20,000 nt of DNA, from the NCBI GenBank assembly GCA_012295275.1, contig CM022679.1, positions 29,473,164 through 29,493,163 on the forward strand, given 5' to 3'. Source of the stretch: Chrysomallon squamiferum (lineage: Eukaryota > Mollusca > Gastropoda > Neomphalida > Peltospiridae). Positions within the stretch are counted from its first letter, which is position 1. Each line of letters begins with the position of its first letter. The position numbers and the translations under genes are program-made. The notes under the pieces are model-generated. The model ran no database searches. It was given only the letters and a program-made list of their open reading frames with translations, and was not told the origin of the DNA. Below are positions 1-9,813 of this stretch, in pieces.

Positions 1-254
1 AGCATTGGCAACACAATTCAGATCCAGAATGGAACATCAGGTTGGTGTAAGTATTAGGATATGATAATTTATGATTTACTGTCAAGTACAGTCAGTGTTT
101 ATATCTGTTTTTTACTGAACCTGTGATTAATTTATCTTATGTTGACATTGTATTATTATCTGAAGATTTAAGATAGCATATAAATTAAAAAATATATATA
201 TAACTCTCGAATGTGTTTGATTATGTTCCCTAAATTACCTTAACTGCCCATTTA

Positions 255-289
<35 letters not shown>

Positions 290-373
290 TATATGTATAT
301 ATGTATGCTTATATATGTACGTATGTATGTATGCGTGTATGTTTCTTTGTGTGTGTGTGAGTGTGTGTGTGTT
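255..373. repeat. (TATG)n then (GT)n microsatellite
   Basis: Imperfect TATG/TATA repeats run from about 255 to 342, with interruptions such as TACG and TGCG, and are followed by a short GT run at about 347-373. This is a simple-sequence repeat with no coding content. Confidence 0.95.
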
Positions 374-734
374 TACTGATATATTTTTTAAAATGGTGGG
401 ATATTAAATAACCTGAGATATGACTTCTGTTAAGATGTAATTCCCACTGCTGTAAGTGTAAATATTTGTACAACATGGTGATACAGTGTTAACGAGTACA
501 AATTTGTTTTAAATGTGATACACAGTGGAGAAATGTAATACACTGTAAACACAGTGACAACACTGATAGCAGGGGAAAAAATAAAATAAACAACGTGACA
601 GTCACATTTTGATTTGCAGCACAATTTATATAACTTTAAAAGTTCTGATAGCTTTTTTTCTAGCAAACAGATTTCAGTGTAACGTATACTGGTTGAGAAA
701 AAAATTAGAATTTAAGATAAAACAGAGATAGGCA

Positions 735-737
<3 letters not shown>
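374..737. other. AT-rich single-copy stretch, no gene seen
   Basis: No reading frame with splice signals or recognisable similarity. It has several ACAGTG words and A-rich runs. A 78-codon minus-strand frame at 430-666 looks like chance. Confidence 0.6.

Positions 738-825
<88 letters not shown>
738..825 (+). repeat. (GA)44 microsatellite
   Basis: 88 bp of uninterrupted GA on the plus strand. In a BICC1 pre-mRNA this would be (UC)n. It is one of five long GA tracts, all in the same orientation. Confidence 0.97.
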
Positions 826-828
<3 letters not shown>

Positions 829-1215
829 AACTGCTTTGAAAAAACAACAGAGTAATAATCAGTCAAGTCAGGAAAAAATAGAAATGAGAATTAAAATTAT
901 CAAAAACTTTATCATTAATTACAGGGAATACGACTAAATATTAGACCGAACGAGATGACACAATTAATTTACTCTTGTAGTTTACAATGATAAACAGTTT
1001 AATAATGCATATCCGCTCTTTACTTAACATATCCACTGATAATCTTTTAAGAAATGTTACTAATATAAATAGTATTTCTCTTTTCTCTGACTGCTAACAT
1101 ATCTACTAACAAGCTGTCTAGAGATTGTTATGATACTGCTGTCTGTCTAAAGTGTATCTGGTAATGAGTAATGAGATGATGATAACCTGACAAGAACAAG
1201 GTGATGGGAAAGTCA
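826..1215. other. AT-rich stretch between GA tract and minisatellite
   Basis: No recognisable coding, RNA or mobile-element signal. It contains a few ATATCCACTG/ATATCTACT-type words and nothing else distinctive. Confidence 0.6.
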
Positions 1216-1669
1216 GTGACCAGACAGTGTGATGCAGTGTGTAACAGTGTGATGCAGTGTGTAACAGTGTGGTACAGTGACCAGACAGTGTGATACAGTG
1301 TGTAACAGTGTGATGCAGTGTGTAACAGTGTGATGCAGTGTGTAACAGTGTGGTACATGTGTAACAGTGTGATGCAGTGTGTAACAGTGTGATGCAGTGT
1401 GTAACAGTGTGGTACATGTGTAACAGTGTGATGCAGTGTGTAACAGTGTGATACAGTGTGTAACAGTGTGATGCAGTGTGTAACAGTGTGATACATGTGT
1501 AACAGTGTGATGCAGTGTGTAACAGTGTGATACAGTGTGTAACAGTGTGATACAGTGTGTAACAGTGTGGTACATGTGTAACAGTGTGATGCAGTGTGTA
1601 ACAGTGTGATGCAGTGTGTAACAGTGTGATGCAGTGTGTAACAGTGTGACACACACACACACACACACA
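1216..1669. repeat. 20-bp minisatellite, 21 units, ending in (AC)n
   Basis: Twenty-one tandem units run from 1227 to 1643. The consensus is GTGTGATGCAGTGTGTAACA. Variants are GATGCAG and GATACAG types of 20 bp, a 19-bp type with GGTACAT or GATACAT lacking AGTG (units 7, 10, 14, 18), and one 21-bp unit carrying GTGACCAGACA (unit 3). The same GTGACCAGACA also forms the left edge at 1216-1226. A short AC run to about 1669 closes the array. All three minus-strand frames are open for over 150 codons only because the repeat lacks stop codons in that orientation; the His/Thr/Cys-rich translations are not proteins. Confidence 0.95.
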
Positions 1670-2154
1670 TTTACGCACTTATATCATAGAGAACAGAGAG
1701 TAAGCAAGCCAAAGAGACATGAAGGAAAAAAGCAAATGGCAATAACAGATATAATGTACATATAAAAAATCTTTATTGTGTCAATAAACATACACAACAG
1801 ACAACAAATAACCAAACCAGTAAACCAAGATAAACACAAAAACGTCTATTTTCATATATAGCCTACAAGATCAAAGGGCTGTATACACCTGTATACACCT
1901 GAAAGGTAGATTTAATGAGTGGAGGATCCAGAAGAAGAAACTGCTATTGTTTGTACCTGATAAGAAGTTATAAACATGTTACCAACAGATATATATATAT
2001 TTTTTTCCTTTGTCATTTATTTTTATTAAAGGAGCACCAATGCGAATTGATCTAATGACCTTCCAGTCTTCAGGGAATTGCTAAGGATTATTAGCCATGA
2101 AGTAGTCATTCTATAAACATGTAGACAGGAAATACTAATGTCAAAACAGTGAAC
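1670..2154. other. Mostly unique AT-rich stretch
   Basis: No gene seen. It includes a 10-bp tandem duplication of TGTATACACC at about 1880-1900 and an AATAAA on the plus strand near 1782. Neither can be tied to a transcript. Confidence 0.55.
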
Positions 2155-2196
2155 GAGAGAGAGAGAAAGAATGAGAGAGAGAAAGAGAAAGAGAGT

Positions 2197-2260
<64 letters not shown>
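2155..2260 (+). repeat. (GA)n microsatellite, impure then pure
   Basis: Impure GA/GAAA from about 2155, pure GA from 2201 to 2260. The 66-codon RE-rich frame across it is a repeat artefact. Confidence 0.95.
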
Positions 2261-2263
<3 letters not shown>

Positions 2264-2486
2264 TCTTCAGTTTATTAGTTAATTACAGGTGTTTTACAAT
2301 ATATAATTCTAAAACTCAAGATTTGAAAAATATTAAAAGACATAAATAAATGTTTTATGTTTCAACATACCTACAATGTAAACACATTTATCTGTGTAGT
2401 GTATGTATATATATATAAAACACTGTATTTAGTTTCTACATTTATTAATAAAACACCAGTAACTGTAAAATTAACAAACTGTATAT

Positions 2487-2511
2487 AAAAAAAAAAAAAA
2501 AAAAAAAAAAA
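2487..2511. repeat. A25 tract
   Basis: Twenty-five consecutive A on the plus strand, with AATAAA about 40 bp upstream (near 2448). This could be the tail of an old retroposed copy, but no body or target-site duplication was recognised. Confidence 0.85.
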
Positions 2512-2869
2512 CACACAAAAAAACCCAATCAGCCAAAAACTATTGCATTTTTATCTTTGTTTTTTGCCTGCTACATAAATAAAACAAACACAATCATAAC
2601 ATTATCTTGCACATGTTCAGAAACACACACAATGATTATGTCTAAAATACATTTCCTTGTTCCACTGATAATTCTAAATATATCTCTGAGTTATCAGGTA
2701 AAAGGCACCATCAGAGAAAAAGTACTGGAAACCATCGCCTGATATTCCTTTTGTTGTGCTAATTGGGTTACTGGGTCATTGCAAAAAAAAAAAAAAAAAA
2801 AACATTTGTGAGACAAAGATGATGCAAATAAGAAAAAATAATTGTTAATAACTGAATGCTAAAAAATGT

Positions 2870-3125
2870 TAAATTTAAAAGATAAATAAATAAATAAAAT
2901 AATTAAATAAAATAAAATACATAAATAAATAAAATAAAATAAAATAAAATAAAGTAAAATAAAAAAAATGTAACAAAATAAAATAAAATACATAAATAAA
3001 TAAAATAAAATAAAATAAAATAAAGTAAAATAAATAAAATGTAACAAAATAAAATAAAATACATAAATAAAATAAAATAAAATATAATAAATAAAATAAA
3101 ATAAAATACATAAATAAATAAATAG
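2870..3125. repeat. A-rich tandem array, ~71-bp period
   Basis: AAATA/AAAT repeats are organised in a larger unit. The word ACATAAAT starts at 2919, 2990, 3061 and 3108, giving periods of 71, 71 and 47 bp. Units 1 and 2 share AAAGTAAAATAAA and ATGTAACAAAAT in register. Minus-strand frames rich in Phe, Ile, Leu and Tyr here are artefacts. Confidence 0.9.
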
Positions 3126-3673
<548 letters not shown>

Positions 3674-3779
3674 AAGAATAAAGTTTCAATAATTAAATTA
3701 AAGGTTAGAAAAAGAAAACTAATGAAGATTAAAGCTGACACTGTTTATCTAATGGTAATTCAATTATCAAAAACATGAG

Positions 3780-4022
3780 TAAAAAAAAAACAAAATAAAT
3801 AAATAAATAAATATATAACAAAACAAACCAAAACAAAATAAAAAATTATCAAACAACTAAAATCAACCAAACATGTAACCAAAATAAAAAACATTTAAAC
3901 AAATAACTAAATAAATAAACAAACAAACAAAAAACACAAAAACACACAAACCAAACCAAAACAAAACAAACAAAAACATTTTTTTTTCTCTCATGAACAA
4001 AATCCCACCACCACCACCACCA
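3780..4022. repeat. AAAC/AAAT-rich low-complexity sequence, then (CCA)6
   Basis: Degenerate AAAC, AAAT and CAAA repeats run to about 3980. After T9 and CTCTCATGAAC comes a short pure CCA run at about 4005-4022. The minus-strand frame through it (poly-Gly from CCA) is an artefact. Confidence 0.85.
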
Positions 4023-4079
4023 CTGCTACTGCTAAGAAAATGATCTGATTTCTTTCTGTATCTGTGTCTAGCTGAGTGA

Positions 4080-4330
4080 GCCAGCCACCAGTTGATACTC
4101 ACAAAGACTCACACACCCGCTCACCATGATGGGAAACACATGGTGCCCTACCCACCTCTTGTTTTATCAGCGGAGGGAAGAACATCCCCCCCCAGTGATA
4201 ATTAGCAGCAGAATGAAGAAGGAAGTAAATCTCATGGGGAGCAATTAATAGAGGGGGGGGGGACTGTTTTCCCACCAGACTGGAGTTCTATTACAACAGA
4301 GATAACGGAGCAAGTTTTACCAGACAATGA
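4080..4330. other. Single-copy patch with C8 and G10 tracts
   Basis: Higher sequence complexity than its surroundings. C8 lies at 4186-4193 and G10 at 4253-4262; between them are homeodomain-type cores TAATTAG and CAATTAAT. No reading frame of note. It could be a conserved noncoding element; nothing in the sequence proves this. Confidence 0.3.
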
Positions 4331-4335
4331 TATAA

Positions 4336-4640
4336 CTTTATAGATACCTGTGACAGACTGGAAGGAAGAAAGGAAGGAAGGAAGGAAGAATGAATTAATG
4401 AATGAAAGAATAAAAGACTAAACAATTACATAGCTTTATAGATATGAGTGACAGAGAGGAAGGAAGGAAGGAAGGAAGGAGGGAAGGAAGAAAGAATGAA
4501 AGAATAAAAGAAAGATAAAAGCAGACCAAAACAATTACATGACTTTATGCATGAGTGACAGAGTGGAAGGAAGGAAGGAAGGAAGACAACAGAAAGACAG
4601 ACAGAAAGAAAGAAAAAACAACGAATGAATAAGACTGTTA
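4336..4640. repeat. Diverged ~100-bp tandem array with GGAA cores
   Basis: Three related blocks begin with CTTTAT at 4336, 4434 and 4543 (periods 98 and 109). Each continues with a GAGTGACAGAG or TGTGACAGACTG word, then (GGAA)n; the first two go on to GAATGAAAGAATAAAAGA. ACAATTACAT lies between blocks. A simple GGAA microsatellite does not account for the shared flanks. Confidence 0.85.
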
Positions 4641-4760
4641 ATTTTTAATAATTTCAACTGAAGATGTGCTTGAAAAAAAAAGTAAGAAAGTAAAGAAAGA
4701 AAGAAAGAAAGAAAGAAAAAAAGAAAGGAAAAAAGGAAGAAACAAGTTAATGATAAAATA
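4641..4760. repeat. GAAA-rich polypurine tract
   Basis: AAAG/GAAA repeats, nearly all purine on the plus strand from about 4670 to 4745. Confidence 0.85.
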
Positions 4761-4894
4761 ACTGATTGATAGCTTGAAAGAAACAATGAATAGCATCATC
4801 ACAATGGTCACAAGTTGTTTTATTGATTCTGTTACTCAGAAAATCCAGTGTTTCAGACTTAACACACACATTTTACTTGAAAGAAAACAAAAAG

Positions 4895-4900
<6 letters not shown>

Positions 4901-4925
<25 letters not shown>
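4901..4925. repeat. A25 tract
   Basis: Twenty-five consecutive A on the plus strand. No associated element recognised. Confidence 0.85.
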
Positions 4926-5135
4926 CATTTTCTCTTTCGTAACATAAGTACAGGTCATAAAATTAAAATGATTTTCTGAAGAAAATGATTAATATAATTT
5001 TTTTTTAATTTTTTTTTTTATAATTAACCTATATTGTTAATTCACAGAATTATTATTTAAAATGATAATTAATGCATAAACCTTATAAAAATTAATGAAA
5101 TCATTGGAATTTGTTTAGCTGAATATTTAAAAGAA

Positions 5136-5317
5136 TTTTCAAAATAGCCATTGTGTTGAAAAAAAAAAGCTTTGAATATTGTGACAATAAAGAAATCAGT
5201 TTTCAGTATAAACTACAATGCTGAAATTCATTTTTAATTTTGCTGCAATACTGAAAAATATTTTCAATGTGATCCAAAATGAAAAAAGTATTTTCAGCAT
5301 AGCCACAATATTGAAAA
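5136..5317. repeat. Cluster of short hairpin-forming repeats (TTTTCA...TGAAAA)
   Basis: Clearest copies: 5136-5162, 5200-5226, 5261-5285 and 5291-5317, with a partial one at 5238-5256. Each begins TTTTCA and ends TGAAA or TGAAAA, so the two ends can pair (up to 7 bp in the first copy, TTTTCAA/TTGAAAA). The interior resembles ATAGCCACAATA. Copies are unevenly spaced, so this is a diverged dispersed-tandem cluster rather than a clean satellite. Confidence 0.6.
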
Positions 5318-5329
5318 CCATTTTTTAAA

Positions 5330-7170
5330 AATTAAAAGCTTGCAAAAAAAAATTAAAAAAAATTAATGTTAACACATGTCTTTCAATAAAGACCCACTTC
5401 TTAGCAAGTTTATGATATAAATATTTTCAAGACAAATTTACATATTCCTGATAATCTGGACTGTTATCACTGAGTGCTGCCAGAATCGGGGTGAAATTTA
5501 AAACTTGCACAAAGTGATGTGAAAATCTAGGTTAAATGACATCTAGCTGTGAAATAATCTAAATAAAGGAATCCAAACAAAAAACTGGAGCTGTGAGATA
5601 AGTGTGTTTATTTAACAGTACAACAGCCCCCTTGTATTGCACAGTTTGTTTTTATACTGATGTAAAACTGAAATATTTCCAATCAGACTTTGCCAGAGGT
5701 AGAGGTCAAACTGTGGGGTCAACCATTACTCATGTGAGGTCAAAATGTTACTCACATGAGGTCAAACTTCACTCATAAATAAACATTCTGCAGTTTGCTG
5801 ATAGTTCTTCCAGATTCAGAAGCAGAGTTTTGGACTTATTCAGAAATCAGGACATATTAAATATACTGAACGAAAAAAGTTTGGGATAATGGAATATTTC
5901 TTTATGTGTGAAATCACAATATTGTGTCATACAATGGATTTGAATCAATGACATGAAAACCAAGATGGAAAATGGACCAAAATTTAATACAGTAATACAT
6001 TTCATAAATTATTTTATTGTTATTATTTGCCACCAAAATCCTTCAAAGAGAATGTTCAAGATAAGAAACTAAAACTGAATTCCCTAAATATTTCTAGTCA
6101 GTATAGATGACTTCTGTCCTGTCAGTACTGAAACTGAAGGTTCTGTGGCATTCACTTTCTGCAAATGAAGTAATTTTATTTCACATTAACCTATTTGTGT
6201 AAGATAATCTTAAGCCTAACTATATTATGTGTTTGTAAGATAACAGATTTATTTCCTATTTTATATGAAAGTGTCACACATGTTAGACTTTAAGTGGATG
6301 AAAAATAATAAATAAATACACAGGTGATACTGGTGATTTCTGGGTGGTCTTCAGTTCAAAGATTCTAATCTTACAGATCTGTGAACAGATAAAAAGAACA
6401 GGAGTGAAGGTTCAGAAACTTGGATTTTGAAATTATCTAATCAGCTAAGTATTACAATAATATTAAATTAAAAAAAAAAATGAAAATCCATGTATTTTTA
6501 TTAATATACTTGTAAAAATGCAAAGCATTCTTTGTCTCCCAATTATGAAAAAATGCAATAGCAACTTTCAGCAGTATCAAGCTTTAAAAAAATTATTTAT
6601 TATATATTCTTAAATCAGTAATTAATATAAGCAGTCTTTTGAAGTTCATGAAATATTGTAATTAACTTTTTATTTATAAAAGCATAAAGAAAGTACATGT
6701 ATTTAAATCACATAACAACAAAATTTGATTACTAAATAAAAGATAAATAAAGTAGATATACAGCTACTATTAACAACATAAGAGGTAAATATTATCATAA
6801 AAAACAAGGAGATTAATAGTCTTCTCAGTGATGTTAAATACCTGATTGTAAATCATAAAGTAATCTGTGTGTATTACTATATATAAATAAAATGTGATAA
6901 TTAATATAGCTGTCAGCTGGTTGTGTAATAAAAAATATATTTCATGCTGGAAAGTGATAAACTCACACATCATAGAACTGACTATAAATAACAGAAAAGG
7001 ACACTGAGTACAAAATGTGACAGTAGACAAGTTGTTCACATAGATAAAAACAGAGTTAATAACCAATCTGCACGTATCAGTTTAGTTTCTGTTAGGATAA
7101 AACAAGGTAATCTCTATGTTACAATTTCACATTTGAAGTTCTTTTTGTTTTAGTCTTTTTTCTTCATATT
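5330..7170. other. Long AT-rich mostly unique intron stretch
   Basis: No exon, RNA gene or clear mobile element recognised, apart from the AGGTCA cluster at 5703-5764. A 98-codon minus-strand frame at 6770-7066 has AT-driven composition and no splice or homology support. Confidence 0.6.
5703..5764 (+). promoter_or_regulatory. Cluster of nuclear-receptor half-sites (RGGTCA)
   Basis: AGGTCA occurs at 5703-5708, 5737-5742 and 5759-5764, and GGGTCA at 5716-5721, all on the plus strand. The last two sit in a partial 22-bp duplication (GTGAGGTCAAA / ATGAGGTCAAA with ACTCA between). The half-site sequence is that of steroid/retinoid-type receptors in general. Spacings are 7, 15 and 16 bp, not a classic DR1-DR5, so function is only a possibility. 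Confidence 0.25.
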
Positions 7171-7174
7171 AGTG

Positions 7175-7387
7175 AGTACTATTACTGTTGCTGCTATTAA
7201 TACTTCAGCAGCTGCTACTATGACTGCCACAGCTGGTGCTACAGCTACTGTTGCTGTCATCACTACTACTACTACTGCTACAACAACTGATATCATCACT
7301 ATCACCATTATAAATGCTATAACTACTACTGCTACCACAATTACTACTACCACTGCTACTAATATTACCATTACACTACTACTACTG
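7175..7387. repeat. Degenerate ACT/ACC/GCT trinucleotide repeat
   Basis: About 210 bp of imperfect triplets (ACT, GCT, ACC, ATT, ATC), open in several frames on both strands because of the period of three. The Thr/Ala/Ile-rich and Val/Ala-rich frames are artefacts. Confidence 0.9.
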
Positions 7388-7586
7388 CACCTGTTAACAG
7401 TATATTATGCCTCTACTTATTTTGACATATTTGAAAAAATTAAATTAAATGGTGTTTGTTTTCCTGTAAGTGGGAAGGTGTATATAAAAGATCCCTGGCT
7501 GCTGATAAAACCATCATTCAATCTTGTGGCAACAGTATTTTTTTTTTCAGATCATCACACACAAACACTTACATATGCACAAACTG

Positions 7587-7587
<1 letters not shown>

Positions 7588-7668
<81 letters not shown>
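7588..7668. repeat. (CA)40 microsatellite
   Basis: 81 bp of pure CA on the plus strand. Confidence 0.97.
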
Positions 7669-7670
<2 letters not shown>

Positions 7671-7951
7671 GATGTTATAATATGAATATTCAAAAAAAGC
7701 AACATTTACTTGCACAGAGAGTTCACTCGTGTAGACCCTCACTGATCTTATTAACTCTGAACCAAGCCTGGAGCTTTGTCAGCTGATTTTGCTTTTCTGT
7801 GGTGTTTTCTTTCTGAGACACTTTTTACATGTTACCTGACCATCCCAAAGCTTTAATTGCCTAATTATCACCAATTCTGATAACACCAGTAATACCGGTA
7901 ACCCAGAACCTACACATTAAACATTTATAAAAATATTATACATTTATTTTA

Positions 7952-7973
7952 TTTTTTTTTTTTTTTTTTTTTT
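7952..7973. repeat. T22 tract
   Basis: Twenty-two consecutive T on the plus strand, a minus-strand A tail by orientation. No retroposon body recognised on its left side. Confidence 0.85.
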
Positions 7974-8133
7974 CACACTCTTTTTCTGACACGTACAAAA
8001 ATAAAACCTTATTTTTGTGAATATCTGATGTTCAGTTTTGGATGAGAGAAGTTTAACCAATGAGAATAAATGTATTTTTAATGACCTCTCATTTAAATAT
8101 TTATTTAAGCATCAATCCTTCTTTTATTTTCAG

Positions 8134-8235
8134 TATTGTGATGATATTAGAAAAGAAACCCATTTCAACATGAAGCAAGAAGAATCTTTTATAGATACAC
8201 TTTCCCATGAACAGGAAGACGTACACCAGTTATAA
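8134..8235 (+). CDS. Possible plus-strand terminal coding exon (unrecognised)
   Basis: Seen: a pyrimidine-rich tract and TTTTCAG end at 8133. They are followed by 33 open codons starting YCDDIRKETHF and ending SHEQEDVHQL, then TAA at 8233-8235. The composition is hydrophilic and acidic, unlike the Phe/Ile/Leu-rich chance frames nearby. The same frame is also open upstream of the AG, so the acceptor is not needed to keep it open. No family is recognised and no convincing upstream exon is at hand; the plus-strand donor at 47 (GTAAGT) would be phase-compatible in one frame but lies 8 kb away. It runs antisense to BICC1. It may well be chance. Confidence 0.15.
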   Translation, partial: YCDDIRKETHFNMKQEESFIDTLSHEQEDVHQL

Positions 8236-8496
8236 CTGGAGCTATGACTGGAACAGGAAACAGCCCAAACTGTGCTCTAACTCTAAGCAGACTGATGCAA
8301 CAACATGCCTAATGATGAAAGTGTTCTACCAGTGATAAGGGTTGGGGTGACACAAGTTTTAAACAGAAACGTGAAAAGACTTATCTGTACATAACAGCCA
8401 ATTCTTCAGTTTAAATCAAGGAAACTGATACTGGGGTATTAGAGTTAACAGTAAAAAATATATATATGAAAATGATATTCTTTATTTTAGATATTT

Positions 8497-8499
<3 letters not shown>

Positions 8500-8539
<40 letters not shown>
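8500..8539. repeat. (TA)20 microsatellite
   Basis: 40 bp of pure TA. Confidence 0.97.
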
Positions 8540-8543
<4 letters not shown>

Positions 8544-8639
8544 TTAAAAAGCTTGTCAATGTCTGAAATTAAAGAATATACTAAAATGTTGAATTTCAAG
8601 TGATTTTTTTCAAACAATTTAAAATTCCACGAGCAAACC

Positions 8640-8960
8640 TCGAAGACCCCGTTTAACACACAAATACTTCGCGCTGCAGGAGCTAATAAATCTTCTCCTA
8701 TTTAAGCTGCCATTTTCTTCTGTTTATGAAATTTACTGTATTAGTCACCTTTGACCCAGCCTTCTTCACCCAGCCAGCCAATCAGAAGCTGCGAAATGCA
8801 ATACTCGCACTGTGTAATTATCAGAGCACTTCATCCTCACTGCTATCAGGGTGATGTACTGCATCCTGGACTCACGGGGCAGGGCAAGCCACCCCACCCA
8901 CTTAAACAGAGTTTAGAAGGTTCGTTGTGGGGTTGGGGTTATGAGGGCAGAGATTAAACG
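8640..8960 (-). promoter_or_regulatory. GC-richer patch with DR1, CCAAT and TATA-like motifs (candidate promoter/enhancer)
   Basis: Seen: this stretch is visibly richer in G and C than almost all the rest of the window. On the minus strand, in order, it carries GGGTGGGGTGG (CACCC-box type, near 8889-8899), CTGATTGGCT (inverse of AGCCAATCAG at 8776-8785, a full CCAAT box), GGGTCAAAGGTGA (8745-8757, a near-perfect direct repeat with 1-bp spacing) and CTTAAATA (8699-8706, TATA-like). Known: such DR1 elements bind HNF4, COUP-TF and RXR-type receptors; CCAAT boxes bind NF-Y. The TATA-CCAAT spacing of about 75 bp would suit transcription leftward from about 8670, the same direction as BICC1. CTGCCATTTT at 8707-8716 resembles a YY1 site. 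Promoter activity is inference; it could equally be an enhancer or an unrelated unique segment. Confidence 0.3.
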
Positions 8961-9800
8961 GTTAGGGTAGGAATACAACCAGGATCTGTAGCAGTTTCTC
9001 CCCAACTCATTACTCCTTTCTTTACTTGTAAAAAAAATCCTTACTTTTATATTGTTAAATCAATATGTAGAAGAAAAAAAAAAGTTTGCATCATTATTCT
9101 GTGATTTTAACAGCACTTACAGAAATAAAATAATCAATAGAATAATTAAATAAAATGAAACACAGAGATGAAAATCTCTACTAAAAAAAAGAGTAATAAT
9201 AATAATAATAATAATATATTATTGTTTGTGAAATATTTAAAGTGAAATTCAATTAGTATTGTTTACAAAACAAAAAGGAATAATTACTGAGTCAAAATTT
9301 ACTAAAGAAGCAAATCAGCTTCTTTATAATAACCCAGCCTCCAAGCATTTGAAAATGAAATTCAGTCAGTTTGAAAACAGAAAACACTTGTTACAAATAA
9401 TGACTTAGAGATGATATTCAGTTAATTTTCAAACAAAATAATCACATCTAATAATCTATTTACAAATTTATTTAAGTTTTGATATTTGTATTTGTGAACT
9501 GAGATATCTGAGCTAAGAGAGCACTAAAGTGTGAGAATATAAAAAAAAAAAAAAAAAAGGACTCTCCCTTAAATTTTCCCCTTTAGTCTGAAATTTATCC
9601 CACAGTCCAAAAGTTTCTGGTGAGACTCAGTGATACTGAGAAGACCAAATTACTAAGAGCTGAGCAATGTGATTTAGTCTGAGAGTTAATTTAAAATGAT
9701 TTTTTTACACCGAGTTAAAAGATAATGTTTCTGTCATTGAAAGTTTCAGCAAATGTACTATTCATAGATTTTGTTATTCTTGTTGTTTTTATTTTGCATT
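8961..9800. other. AT-rich intron stretch
   Basis: No gene seen. Holds a short (AAT)n run at about 9195-9222 and A18 at 9541-9558. Confidence 0.6.
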
Positions 9801-9813
9801 ATGTTTATTGTTG

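Noticed and set aside
1118-1678. Three overlapping minus-strand ORFs of 151-186 codons, His/Thr/Cys-rich
   Set aside because: They are the 20-bp minisatellite read in each frame; the repeat simply lacks stops in that direction.
5861-5890. ATACTGAACGAAAAAAGTTT, reminiscent of some DNA-transposon ends
   Set aside because: No matching inverted end or target duplication found nearby.
7172-7786. 204-codon plus-strand ORF (Thr/Ala/Ile, then His-Thr repeats)
   Set aside because: It is built from the ACT/GCT triplet repeat and the CA microsatellite, with no domain or splice context.
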